Below, piece by piece: positions 1 to 12,340 of a stretch of 64,000 bases of DNA. This DNA comes from Campylorhamphus procurvoides (lineage: Eukaryota > Chordata > Aves > Passeriformes > Dendrocolaptidae). The notes beneath the pieces were generated by a model, which was not told the DNA's origin, searched no databases, and worked only from the letters and a program-made list of their open reading frames with translations. Position numbers and translations under genes: made by a program. Numbering within the stretch: the first letter of the stretch is position 1; each line of letters begins with the position of its first letter. The stretch covers positions 581,028 to 645,027 of the forward strand of contig WBMV01003337.1 in the NCBI GenBank assembly GCA_013396655.1. The letters run 5' to 3'.

Positions 1-1534
1 ATCTTTGGAATACAAAGCACGGCAGGGATGTACGAGAACCTTGCAGGTACTGTTTGATGTGGGTGTTGATAGGGAGGCCATTGCTGCTTCAGTCTGTCAG
101 GAAAGTATTTGTTCCAAAGGTGTCAGTGTTCCACCTTTCAAAAAAATAATCAGTGCACGGTCCTTCTGTGTAGTTTTGGGGGAGCTGTGTTTGCCTTGCT
201 TTCTACTGATTCAGCATGAAAAATTATTTCTGGAAAATGAAACAACTCTTGCAGAAGTAAAAGTACACTTTGAGTCCAGCTGCATGGCAAATGCAGTTAA
301 AGTAATGAATACATCATTCCAAAGCAGACTAGGGATGATTGGGATTCTCTATAGGCAAGTATGCAGTAAAGGAGGTGAAATAGGTATAGCTAGCCCTTTT
401 GTCTCTGTATCTTCTTTTTATTTTTCTTTTCTAATCGGTGAAAGCTCTAGCATGCTTACTCTTGACTTTGAGATTGTTTTACTTACTGTTTTACTTCTCT
501 ACCATGCCTCATCTTTAGATCCTCCCCAAACAAAAATCTACTCTTTCAAAATCTATCTTTATCCTAGTGCCCGTTCTCAAAATTGCAACAGCACATGGCT
601 CTGTACTGCTTGGATAAGGGCAACCACTTATTACTGCCCCCTGGTCCAAAGTAAAGCATGATATTTCATCATTTTGTTCAGTAAAGACCAGGCTCTTCAC
701 CTACAGAATGCCACAACCAATTTGGGCCTGCATGTCATGGGTTGTTAAAGGGAGAAAAAGGTATGTAATGTGACTTTTCAGGCAATGAATTCACCTCCTT
801 TGAAGTCTCCTGTTGCTTTCCTCTGGCCTCCTTCTGTCCCAAATCCTCCTGATTCCATGATGCAACCATACTATTTTATCTGTAAGGACCCCTTCTGAAG
901 AACTGCATATCAAACTACCAGATAAAAAAAAAGCCCACAGCTCTTCTATAGCAGTCAACTTTCAGTGAAGTCATGTAGCTCCCCATCTCAGCTGGAACTG
1001 AATAATGTACTTCAGATTTCTACAGGTATTTATATGCACCCTCCTGCCCATGGATGGTGTCACAGTGAAGAGGGCAGTACCAATTAACTTCTGTTTTATT
1101 TTGGATACCACAGGCAGAATATACTTGGCAGGAGTTTATTCTTGTGTATGGATAGTTACTGGATCTTAACTCTCCGGGAGCAGCAGATTGTATTACTGAC
1201 CTCAACATTAATTAGGTGTTCTGTGCACTGATAGACTACGAACGGCAAATAAGCTGTCCAGCTTCTATGTTTCACTAAAAGGTGAAGGCAACCAGAACAA
1301 AAAGGACAGAGTTGACAGTTAATTTTAATCCTAATGCCAATTTAATGTCATTTCTTTTCCCACCTATGTTAAAACAAGAATATACTTTTAATGCAATAAG
1401 AGAAATCATAATGACAATTAGAAATGTAATTACAACAGCACAAAATAGTTTTTTAATTCATCTTACAGCAGCTTTTGCTACTCATTTTGAATGAGAAGCA
1501 AAACATTTCCCCCACATGTTTTGTTATTTCCCTG
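1..1534. other. Unique sequence, no supported gene
   Basis: AT-rich unique sequence. It contains a 218-codon plus-strand frame (5-661), the longest in the window, with no recognisable motif and a weak initiation context, and the antisense candidate at 515-700. A 62-codon minus-strand frame at 1020-1208 contains Asn-Tyr-Pro and Cys words but lacks splice support. Nothing else stands out. Confidence 0.6.
515..700 (-). CDS. Candidate terminal exon, unknown protein
   Basis: Sixty-one minus-strand codons open from an acceptor-like GGCATTCTGTAG (AG at 701-702) to a TAA stop at 515-517, beginning Val-Lys-Ser-Leu-Val-Phe and ending Cys-Leu-Gly-Arg-Ile. One third of the codons start with G. The frame is exactly antisense-aligned with a 218-codon plus-strand frame (5-661), so openness of the two is not independent and at most one can be real. 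No domain recognised. It does not join in frame to the candidate at 2675-2883. Confidence 0.18.
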   Translation of the reverse strand: MKSLVFTEQNDEISCFTLDQGAVISGCPYPSSTEPCAVAILRTGTRIKIDFERVDFCLGRI

Positions 1535-1561
1535 AGTTGTAAAAAAATCTTTATTAATTAG

Positions 1562-1604
1562 ATTGATTAGCTAATCAATACTCATTATATTCCTATTAGG
1601 AATA
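1562..1604. repeat. Two adjacent palindromes in an AT-rich homeodomain-type motif cluster
   Basis: ATTGATTAGCTAATCAAT (1562-1579) is a perfect 18-bp palindrome. Eight bases later TATTCCTA-t-TAGGAATA (1588-1604) is a perfect inverted repeat with a one-base centre. The first contains two head-to-head TGATTA words, a form that homeodomain or PBX-type proteins can bind as dimers. Just to the left are further TTAATTA-type words. No coding potential is seen. A regulatory role is inference from motif form only. Confidence 0.8.
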
Positions 1605-2674
1605 AAAGTCTTATATTCACAGGAGAAAAAGAGTTGGAGCGACTTAGATCGTAGTAGATAAAGAAACATCAATGTCCTTTGTGCTTGAGTCAAAGTGAGA
1701 GGTCCTGCTGCCAGCCTCATGCTCAGTCTGCTAGGCCATGCATGACTATATCTCTATGGAACAGGTTATATCAGGCAACATGATTTTCCTTTATCCTTCT
1801 ACATATCTCTTATTGACCAATTCCATCTTGGATTTCTAGTACTTCATCTAATTGCTACATTTAATTACTTTTCTTTTATCCACTTAACTTCATATTATTT
1901 CCCCCTTGCAAATTAGGAACAGAAATCCCTAGACGCACACACACAAAATAGAATGTGTAAAGTTCTAAGCTGTAAAACATGTTCCAAAGCTGAACAGTAG
2001 GTTAAAAATAATTTTTAAAATAAGCTAACTTACAATAAATGATAAAAATGTTTTCTACAGAATTGGAAAGAATGGACTGTATAAATTATTTGTGTGAAAA
2101 CAGCAGCATTTCCAAATGTAAGGCTTAGAGCCCTGTGAAAGAATTCTAAAAATTAAACAAAGGAAGCCATTTTTTAAAAGAGATAGGGCTCAGTGGGATT
2201 TATTAATGCACATCTTTCAGAAATATTCTTACTTGTACAATGCAAGCAGTAGGTTAGCATGGACTTCCAAATTATATTTAATTGGACAATTATTCAAAGT
2301 GAAAAACCCAACACAGTAAACTAAGGAGCTCTTTAATAAACACCTTGTCTCTTCAAGAAAAAACAGGGAAGTCATTTACTGACCCAAGAGGCACAATTTT
2401 GTCTTGGGTAAATTTATTTTAAAGTAATTGCCAACTCCAGGAGTAACAATTTTTTAAAGAGGAACATGGTGCTCTCAGGCAGAATAATAAATTGATCTGT
2501 GCCTTGTATGATGGCCTAATCACATTAGAAAGATGTACATGTAGTTGTCTGAGGCAAATAGAGGATGTACATCACCTGGTCTATGAACCCACTAAGACTC
2601 ATTTAATGACATATAGCTTTCTCCTCTCTCCAGATCAGGACAGAATTATAGGGAAAAGACAAATGATAACTTAC
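1605..2674. other. Unique AT-rich sequence
   Basis: Repeat-free, AT-rich, with a short CA run near 1936-1946. No gene, RNA or structured repeat seen. Confidence 0.6.
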
Positions 2675-2883
2675 ACATGGGCTTTATAGTTCTGCCTTTC
2701 TGTCCCTACACTCCTGTCCAGCAGAAGTGTTCCCCTACAGAAGTCCTCTGCAGTCACAGGAGGGTTTTCAATAATCTTTCTTCTACCACACAGTACTCCA
2801 ACACCAGGAACGAGGTCCACGTTGATAGCATCATCTTTGAAAAGCCATGTCCTCCTCACGAAACCCAAATGCTCCGAAACCCA
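2675..2883 (-). CDS. Candidate internal exon, unknown protein
   Basis: A 209-bp minus-strand segment bounded by a good acceptor (pyrimidine-rich with CTAAT branch-like word, then CACAG at 2884-2888) and a good donor (ATGT|GTAAGT, donor at 2669-2674). One frame is open for all 69 codons, starting in phase 0 and ending in phase 2. It begins Trp-Val-Ser-Glu-His-Leu-Gly and ends Gln-Asn-Tyr-Lys-Ala-His. About 38% of its codons start with G, a coding-like bias, and it has four CpGs in a CpG-poor region. I do not recognise the protein and see no domain motif. A second exon-like frame immediately upstream (2944-3105) is incompatible, since only 60 bp separate them and the phases clash, so chance remains a serious explanation. 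Confidence 0.3.
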
Positions 2884-5800
2884 CTGTGATTAGTAGCAAG
2901 TTAAAAGTACAAATCAATATTTAAAATGCTAATGTTCCTTCACCTCTGCTGGAGAACAGCTCTACTAGAACTACTGCTCTGTATTCCCTCTGGCAGGATA
3001 TGCCTTTCAGATAGAATGGCCATTGATAGCAAGACTTTAAGACTGGGCCATAAGCGGGTTCAGAGCAGACTACACGTCCAAGCTGTTTGCACAGAAATAA
3101 CCCCAATTAAAGACCTCCAAAAATACTCCCTGAACTCCACGAGTGAGAATAATACTTTCTTGCATGTGTTATTCTGCCAGGAAATTTCCAACTCCAAAGT
3201 GTGTTCTCCTTGCCAAGGTCATTCTGGGCATTGGGACAGCAATGCTAAATAGCATGCCTCAGAGAATTCCCCCCGATTTCTGACTAAAAAGCTGGGACTC
3301 CTGCAGCACAGATCATGATAAAAGATTTATTTGTGGGGAGGGGAAGATTGTGTCTTTAGTGAAGTTAATAAGTTTTTTTCACTTTAGATGCTTTCATTAC
3401 AAACACTGATAAATCTTAAGGTTAAGAGAGTATATAAGAGTAATGAGTTGAAGGGCTCCTCAGCTCTTTGGTGATTATCTCTCTCTTTTAGTGGATTACC
3501 ATGGGACATCTGGCTTCCAAATTTGTGCCTCTCCTTCATAGATCTGAGGACCAGCCTACCAATTATACATTCGCATAGGTTGCAATAAATCAACAGCAGC
3601 CAAACTCTGACAAGGTGATGGCTGTTGACAGATAAAAACGATACACATTGCCGTGCTGTTCTCCAAAAACAAACACATGCTTTTATCAGATTTTTTCTTT
3701 TAATCAAAAAATTGCCTCTTTCAACATAGTCACCTAATTTCACAGAGGACTTGCACTACACAAGGTTCCCCTCTCTAAACCTGAGCTGCATGTAAAGCCA
3801 GGTTTTCAAACAGGCCCTGCATTCACCTCCCACTGCAGTTGAGATAAAAACTGCTGCTTTGATCCTGGGTCAGCCCAGGCCCAAAGATCATTAACCTTTT
3901 ACTCTGAGAAGCAGAGTTCTGTGCTGAATAAAGGACTGAGACAAAAAAATTCTAAGGATATATAAGACTTGGATTTATTCATAAGCCAAGTAGAGTCTGG
4001 CTAGTGTATTTTCTTCAATAAAGGACAGATACAGTAAGGATATATCCAGCAAGTAGATCTGTGTGGTGGGTGCTATCCAGCCCTAACCCCTTGGGTCTCT
4101 ATGGACTCAGCTGGCAGTGACAGACTCTGCTTGCCTGACTCCAACCCTCTAAAAAGTCTAATCTAACCTAATTTTCTGAGGAGCTCCAAAGGTAATTCTT
4201 CTTAAAAGCAATACTTTTATAGGCAATATGAGTTCTGTTTTCAAAGTGTCTTGGCCTTTGCAGTGACGACAGGAGACCTCCAGTAGTTTGCTTCCACAAA
4301 CACCCCCAATTCAGTAGGAAGATTTACACTGACGTTTGTAAAATTAATCACCCTCTTTGAAAACCCAGAACAAAGTACTGTTTGGACCTGAAAATTCTAT
4401 CAGGCGATATCACAAAACGTGATTTAAGTGACAAACATTTTGCAATAGCCCTTTTTGAATGCTCATAAATTACATGAACTAACACAAAGATTTCATCACC
4501 CCCAAAAATGGGGCTGCAATAATCCTTCTGGAATTTCTGTTAACAGTTCTTATTTGCGGAATAAGGTTTTATCCCAAAGCTTCTTAGTGCATGGTGGCAA
4601 TTTATCCACTGTCTTATCCTCCCTTAAAGAGCCCAGGACTATTTCCACACCAAATGATGCAAAATACCTTAATCTCCAGAAAAGTCAAAGACGGAGAGAC
4701 CATCAAATTCTGCTACTTCCTTTGTTAATGGGAAGAGTTCAGTACAATCTAGATAACCAAAAGCCTTTTAATTCCTTCAGAATTTCTTGCACATCATGGA
4801 AAACAACATCTCTCAGATCTCTACAGAGATTTGAATCAAATATAGTCTTTTCTAGTGAACTGACTGGACAAAAAGGTAGCATGTTACCCTCCAGCTCAGT
4901 TTTATTCTTTGACAATGTTACCTGCTAGAAAGAACTCATCAGACATATGTTTTGAACACTTTCTTAAAGATTTCATCTTTCTTTTACTTTTCTGCCTTCC
5001 TTTTCCAACCCATTCCCACCACTTAGAATGTTGCTTTGACCCTAGAACTGGCAAGTCCCACAGCAATAAAACAGGGATATGCAAACTTACAAGTTAGGCA
5101 TGTTTTCTTTCTTATCAGAGAATATGATTCCCTCGACAAACACAGTTCTGATTCTCATTCATAATTTTGAAGAACTACTAATTGGGGACAAACCTGAGAG
5201 AAATTGAGCCTGCTTTATCATAAATGCCATTCACCCTTATTTGACGAATTTACAGAATCAGGCATTGAAACTTCAAAACATGTCCTTTGTCACAACTTTT
5301 TTGTCTCTTCTCATTTAAAGTTCAGTACTATGGAAATTACAGCTGATGCATGATCTGTAGCTGTTATGTAAGCCAGTGTGTTCAACATCTTAATATTCAG
5401 TCTTTTTAAAAAATTATACAACCTAATCCAGGTATGAGTTTTGTTTATAAATGAGTCTGTAAGTAAATATTCTTGTAATTAATATGATTCCAGAAGATTA
5501 CTTATTGCACATTTTTAGCTATGGAAACACCCATAGTAAGTAGTATGAATAATATTAGAATAACAGTCTGAGAATTTCAAACAAGTTTGAAGAAATTATA
5601 CATCCAACTCACACAGTAATTCTGTAGGAATTAGGTAACCAATTCCCTCAGGTATTATCAAATTTTAAAAAATGTAAACTGGAAAACAAATAGCAGCTGA
5701 ATTCAGCTAGATGAGGTACAAGAGGATCCCTCTGGGGAACTGTACTATCAGTAAGTACTCAGACTGCCTTCATTGACTCTGGGACAGAATTTAGTACTCC

Positions 5801-8800
5801 TGATTTGAAAACTAGAGCAGAATACGAGACAACACTGAATGGTTCGTTCAGTTACTGCTGGTAAATTGGGGAACTTTGGAAGGCAGAAGTTACCTTGAAA
5901 ACTCTTAAACTGGCATTAAAATTCAAGATGATTATTCAGTCCCCAAAAAGAAGACACCAGAAAATAAAAAGTGCTGAAATACAGATTCCTTAAATTAAGC
6001 TAAAATTGTTTATAGCACTAGAATGCAGAAATGAATGGCTTCTCCTGGGACAGTAAGTTTAGGCTCCAGTAGAAGTAGCAAATTCATATAACTACTTTGC
6101 AACTTTCCTGTTTGTCACTACCATCTTCTCAGGGAAAATCTTTGGGTAAGATATTCAAGAAATGTGCTCCTCTAATGACTAAGTGGTCTTCTCATTTGGG
6201 TCCACATTTACTCACGGCCACTGCTATTACCAGTTATTCTTCTGCTTCCCTGATTTTAGCCACTAAAATCTGTATGGGTTTTATTTTGCTAAGCTAAGCA
6301 AATCAGATTCCATTATTTCCTCCACTATGAAAGCTTTTCCATTCTCCTGGAGAAAATCAGGTTTCTCTTTGCATCTCTACATTTTGGTTTCAACACAAAT
6401 GCCCTGAATTATACACCTAGGACTTGTACAATTACACTCACACTTCCTTATCATCAATAAAAATATTTAATCTGAAACATCTTCAGATCAATTTGCTTTT
6501 TACATTACCATTTTACAAGGGTGTGTCCTGTGAAATATCTATCCATTTCCTTTTTTCTTTGGCAGGGTCATTTAATGAGCCTATAGGAAAAAAATACATT
6601 TGACTTTCTGTACTTCATAAAAATTGACTCCTCTTTCCAGTTCTCCATTCCTAAAGATGGTCCATCCTTTCCTGTATGAAATCCCAGTATTTCTCTGTGT
6701 GAATGAGTCTTCTCAAATTCGTTACCTTGGCACATTTAATTTTGGTTTCACACACAAAACTTTAATGCCTGTCAAACATATCCCAATGCCCAGGGAAGCC
6801 TCCTTAACTCTCAGTATAGAACAGTTACTCCCACAAGAACCTGTACTGAAGTAAAAGAAGATTCAATACCAGATGAGACTGATCACAAATTATATCATCC
6901 TCCTCCTCTTTAGTATCTCACATAAGAGCATTTAATTTCCTACAACTGAAGATGTATAGGAACATATACAGGATATGTCTACCCTTGTGGTGAGCCTGGC
7001 AATGACCAGCCATGGATTGTTCACTTGGCTCTACTCAGTGGTGTGTGGTATTAAAAGTTCATGAATACACATGGACATTACTAAGCTTCAGGCACTATTT
7101 TTAACAGTAGGGTGTGAACTCCACCATCCTGACTGTCTTCCTGCTGGGGGAAATACTGGCCACTACTTTTCTTATGCTTCTAGTGAATTATTGGTGCCCC
7201 CCATTCTTCTCCTAGACCACACTTGGTAAAATGCTTTCAGAGCATGCAGGATATAAGACCCTATGTAAGTATGTGACAGTCACTGATGTATTAGCAATTA
7301 ATTGACATCAGCAGAAAGGATGACACTAGACTAAGCCTTCTATGTCCTAGACTGAGAAACACAGTGAATGCTCCGGTCATGTTACCATTGCAAAGGAAAA
7401 AGGTAAAGATATCCATGACAGTCACTGTGAGTTCTTTGCCATTATCTTTGAATGCTCCATCATTTCTCTAAAAAAAAAAAATCTACAAAACCCCACTTCT
7501 ACTAAAAAATCTTAAAAAAAACCCTATGAAATATATAACACATTCAGCAATATTTTTAGCCCATGGATTAAAAGAAAGATCAAGGATCACAACAGCTGTA
7601 AAAGGTAAATGTCAAAAATCCAAGTGTATAGTAAAGCTTTTGCGACTACCTAAGGAATCTGCAGTCTCACCTACGGAGCAATTTAAGCACTATAGCCATG
7701 TATATGTGGTGCTAGGCAGAGCTGCAGCACCAACACAGGACACCTGTTTGGAGCTGTCTTGGATATTCACACACAGGAGATGTATCAGGACAGAAATCAC
7801 ACAGAGGGACAGTTACTGTAAATATCTTCTATTCAGGGTCACATATGGGGGCCTGGACCTCTGACCAAGAAAACACTGCTGATTGATTCTAGATGAGTAA
7901 AAAGGTTTAGAACAAACCTGTAGGACCTCAGATGTTAAACTTTTCAGTTGATAAAATAAGTGAATGACATAAACAGTGGCTACATTTTGAGGCAGTTCAG
8001 AAAATGAGGTCTTAAAAATGAACAGAAGAGCACAGGGGGAAGGGATCTGAGAGGAGATAAAACAAGTTCATGACACCAGTTACAAAGAAAAAGTCAGTAT
8101 TGTCAGGGTTGGTAAGGGAAGGAAGAAGGAAAAAATAAGAATCTCAAGGATTAGGGACTGAAGAATTGGAAGAAATAAAGTGAGAAAAGTAAAAACTGCA
8201 AATGGGAGGACCTGAAAAGGCCCACAAAGATAAAAGAAAACTAGATTTGCAACATGTACTCAGGTGTCCAGATAGATTCACAAGACTGAGGAGATAGTAC
8301 TATGGTTTTAGGACAGTGATGAATTGCTTGAGCTAGAATATAACAGTTCAGAAGGATTCTAATGAAAAGAAAAGGAAAATAAGCATGACTGTATCATTAG
8401 GCCATTGTATTTGGCTCTTCTAAAAACTTGATCAACTCCTCATTCTGTCACAGATCCTTTGCCTGACCTTTGGTAATTTACTTTGGAAAATGAAAGCAAC
8501 ATTTGCCTCTCTTTTTCTTCTCTTAAGGGCAAAATCTTGCCAGAGGAAGATTCTGTCCCTAATTATGTGTGTGTACAGCTCCCAAAACAATGGGGTGCTC
8601 ATCTCAGAAGCAAGCAATGAAGTAACTTGCCAAACCAAAGAAATATTGTGGTAAAAAAATATTTCCTCAGGGACAGTAACTATTCAGATGGCGTGTTATA
8701 TATGACTAAGTCAGTGGCATAATGATGGTGGTCAAAGGAAATAGCAACACATTCTCTGTCAAGCATAACCTGTTAAAAAGTTATGCACAAGAGGGGAAAG

Positions 8801-9170
8801 TCAATGAGATGAGTCATGCCTTGCCTCGCCTACTACCTTATCAAAGGTTATGTTACACACAGTGTGAAGGATGTAGGAATTCCTTCCATCTACGGTCAAA
8901 TGGAACAACTCTGGCTCCTGCTGCGAGCTCTGAGGTCTCCTCTGTAGGTGTCACTCTAGCTGCTGATGGCCATAGATAATAACAAGTTAGAGTACAGACT
9001 AACCAGGAAATGATACCACCTGCTACCCAACATAAATTACCAACCCCTCTGAGTATAATTACTCTTGTCAACATGTCACATGGCTATTACATTCACTCTT
9101 ATGCAGCAATGCAGAACAGCAGTAGATTCTGCAGAAAGAATGGGGTTTGTGGCATTTCTGTGTATTTACT
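2884..9170. other. Unique intergenic or intronic sequence
   Basis: Scattered short frames up to 119 codons (3384-3743, minus) without motifs. 6100-6860 is pyrimidine-leaning and 8000-8250 purine-leaning on the plus strand, with an uninterrupted purine run at 8114-8135. These strand biases could mark very old repeats. A-rich runs occur near 7470-7522. Confidence 0.6.
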
Positions 9171-9188
9171 GGGGGGGAGGATGGGGGG
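9171..9188 (+). repeat. G-run, weak G-quadruplex candidate
   Basis: Seven Gs (9171-9177), AGG AT, then six Gs (9183-9188). The count of guanines would allow an imperfect quadruplex on the plus strand, but the spacing is not canonical because one of the four tracts has only two Gs unless the long runs are split. It abuts the AAAC-rich tract that follows. Confidence 0.5.
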
Positions 9189-9292
9189 AACCCAAACAAA
9201 CAAAAAACCAAATAAAAATACCAAACCAACAACAACAAAAAAACCCAAAACAAACAAACAAACAACCCCCAAAACAAAGCAACAAGAAACCC
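9189..9292. repeat. AAAC/AACC-rich low-complexity tract
   Basis: About 100 bases composed almost only of A and C on the plus strand, with repeated AAAC, ACAA and AACCC words and no strict period. Open frames crossing it (9010-9300, 9065-9343 and the minus-strand 9068-9277) exist only because the tract lacks stop codons and translate to Lys/Asn/Gln/Thr/Pro or Phe/Leu/Val runs. Confidence 0.9.
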
Positions 9293-12220
9293 CTAATTAA
9301 TTTGTTCCTGGGATGGAAAAGAAATAGAAAAAAAATTCTGTAACGCGGACGGCAGAGTTAGTCCCTCTGCTAGCAGTCTTAGCAACTGCACAGAGAGGGA
9401 AAATACAGTGGAACAAAGGGCAGCCTCCGGCAGGTTTCTTTCCCAGCTCCCCCAAACCATGGGCCTCTTCTCATTTTCACAGAAAACAGGCCCCCAAGTT
9501 GCAATTCCCAAGAGACAAAATGTGCACATTATTATTTGACACTGCACCATTATATGAAAACTCAGTAGACTTTTGCTCAGTCTGCAGGTGAAGTGACTTT
9601 CACAGCAGTTTTAGACACCTGTTTGTGAAACAAGCAGCTGTATCAGAAAGAGCTGAAGCATGAAAGTTCAGTGTTATTGCTGAAACAGCTCAGGTGTCTC
9701 TGAACTACTCCATGTTGTCTCTAGACTAACGCTACACTTCTTGAGCAAGATTGCATGCTATGCTGTCAGCAATTCAGTCCCTGCCATTCTATTGTAAGTG
9801 CTTTAAAACAGAGTCTGACCCTTAAGATGCTCAGAAAGACTCAAACAGTGAAGGAACTGAGCAAGCCTTTTCACATGCTTCTGCTTAACTGGCTATGGCC
9901 AAGCAACTGACCACTGGTTCCAACGCCTTTGTGGGCACACTGACTGAGAAACAGTCAGATTTTCTCCAAGTCTTAAGACTCTGTGTAAGGCTGACACAGC
10001 TGTTTGCCCTAGTGAGAAAAGTTTGATCTCTTCAATTGCTCTTGAGCAGAAGCTGTGTCAGAACCATTAGACTACCTACCCAACAGGTATCCATAACCAG
10101 CATAGCCCAAGACTTTTGGCAAACTTTTATATATACAATTGAGCTAATTTGCCTTAAGTTTTAATGCACATTAATTCAGTGCACAGCAACAGAGAAGGCG
10201 TAGAAACCATACCCAACCAGAAAAGACTATTTACTGAACAGTATGAACAGTACAATATGCCAGCACCTGCCAAGGGTCTTTCTCGATGATTGCTTATGAT
10301 TATAAAGGTAAATTATTTGCTTGTGTAAAATAATAATTAGAAAAAGTAAAGGTCATTCACTCAGCTATAAACATGGCTGCAAAAAATCATCGGCATACAG
10401 AGTTAGCAGGCATATTCATTGCTTTATAAACAGCAGGCCAGGATAACATTATATAGTTTGCAATCTGTATTTGTTCTATGTGAATCATAGCTTTGCATAA
10501 TTTTATCACATTCCTGCCAGGCAAAAGCAAACATTAAAAGAAATATTAGAAGCCAGCCAAAAAAATATCCTAGAAGAAAAAACCCTGCAACTACATCCAA
10601 ATTGTAATGACCAATGAGTGTTATTTTATCAGTTTGATCTGGCAGCTTGTGCATATTTTTTTTTTGCCATATCACTTTGAAATAATTTCTAATATGTGAT
10701 TAGTTTATTTTGATTTGTCTAATATTGTTACATTGTGCTAAAGCACTGATACAACTGCTTGGAATTTTTGTATATGACATGATTGATTAGGTGCAGATAA
10801 GAAAAAAAAATATTACTTTAAGAGACCTGACCTTCAGTGAATCATCTGAGATGAAGAGAAGTTGAATACTGCATGACTTGCACTCAGCACCAGAAAATGT
10901 TACAGGAAAAAAAACACGGAAAAAACAGTTACTGAAAATTTCTGCCATTATTAAGAACATTTTCCAGCAAGATTCTTTCTCTTTATTTGCCCTGCCAGAA
11001 ACATTCCTCATCCCTCAGCTCTCCTGAAGAGCAAACATGCTACAAAAGCCATACAGCACCCCATCAGACTTGCAGAGGTGTTGTAGACCTTTACATCTCT
11101 CCTACAAGACATGATGGCCCTTTCCTGAAACTTCGACTTCCAGCTATTGAAAGGATCTTTCCTCCCTCCCCCAGCCTGGCAGTCAGTGTTCAGTATGGGC
11201 AGAGCAAACAGTGCCTCAGCCTCTGGCATCTGTCTCAGGTCAGCACTGGCTTCACTCTGGTGTCCTCCATCTCCCTGTGCAGGGACCACACAGAGCAGTG
11301 GCAGAGCAGGGGTGACCTCTGGAGCGACCTTCTTACTACCTAACACAGCAGTGTGGGAGAACCTGCTGTGACTTGAGCCCGTGTCTTTGAATCTGGGATG
11401 ATGACAAGTTAACTTAACCAATCATTCTCCTCTAGGTCCCCCTAGCATGCCTTATCTATTGTGGCTCCCCAGTAAAGTGCCTCCTCACAAGGGATGAGGC
11501 ACGCACTGGCAGTGCCTCTCTGGCATCCCTACGCATTCTGTACTGCAACCTGACTGATCCCCACTGCTTCCTGATGCTCTGTCCCTGCTCCCTGCCTGCC
11601 TCCTTACAGCTGGAGCCCACAGAGCCCAGCCCCTGTGGTGCCTCAGCCATTGGGATGCTCCATAGTCAAAGGAACCTCCCTACAAGGTCTCACCACAGCT
11701 GAGTGCTGCTGTTTCTTCCCTGTCGTACAGTCCATATGGCTCATCTCCCCCATCTCATCACTCAAAGGACAACACAAGAGAAGAAATCAGAGATGCAATC
11801 ATGTGGTTTACTCAGTTCCACAGGTTTTTTTGACACTAGCTGTCTCCCCCATAGTGAAAAATCCCAAACTCCCACTCAACCCTCTACAATATCCATGAGA
11901 GTGAAACTGGGCATGAAGATGGGAGCAAGCAGCTTAAACATATTTCCTCACACCCACTTCTTTGCTCTAAATATACAGGAATTTAAGCCTGTCCAGAGTA
12001 AAAAAAAATATTCTTCTTAGGAAATGGCTCCTCAACTCTACTCCAATTTAATCCCTGTTATATTTTCCTTTTAAAAGAAAAAAGTAAGGGGGGAAAAAAG
12101 ACCTATATAGAGCTAACCATTTGGCAAAAGTAGCTTGCTACTGTAAAGAATTTTCCTCTGAACTATTTATCTTAAAGCACGTCAGAGCAGCCATCAAAGG
12201 CAGCCGTGGCATCAGCGGAG

Positions 12221-12238
12221 TGCACACTGTGCACACTG
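12221..12238. repeat. 9-bp tandem repeat, two copies
   Basis: TGCACACTG is repeated twice head to tail, followed by a partial third copy (TCAC). It sits in a short, slightly GC-richer stretch. Nothing else marks the site. Confidence 0.7.
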
Positions 12239-12323
12239 TCACTTACTGTGATTGAAAGGACAGCATGTTTTCAAACAACTGCACTTGTGTGAAGTGCCAT
12301 CAGATCTGACTGCTTAATCCCGA

Positions 12324-12340
12324 TTAAAAAAAAAAAAAAA
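12324..12340. repeat. Poly-A run
   Basis: About 16 consecutive A residues after CCCGATT. No recognisable retrotransposed body lies upstream, so it is treated as a simple repeat rather than a retroposon tail. Confidence 0.8.

Noticed and set aside
5..661. 218-codon plus-strand open frame as a gene
   Set aside because: No domain, weak initiation context, no recognisable composition bias, and it may be a register-matched antisense shadow. Kept only as a finding together with the minus-strand frame.
1020..1208. CUB-like domain fragment on the minus strand
   Set aside because: The resemblance is limited to a few residues around Asn-Tyr-Pro and Cys; there is no good acceptor or donor.
2944..3105. 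Second exon-like minus-strand frame with acceptor and GTGAAG donor
   Set aside because: It would leave a 60-bp intron before the 2675-2883 candidate and joins it out of phase. It also shows that exon-like patterns arise by chance here.
9010..9343. Lys/Asn/Thr-rich open frames
   Set aside because: Produced by the A/C-only tract; they are composition artefacts.
11008..11421. 137-codon minus-strand and overlapping 118-codon plus-strand frames
   Set aside because: They lie in a GC-richer block where stops are rare, overlap on opposite strands, and show no motif.
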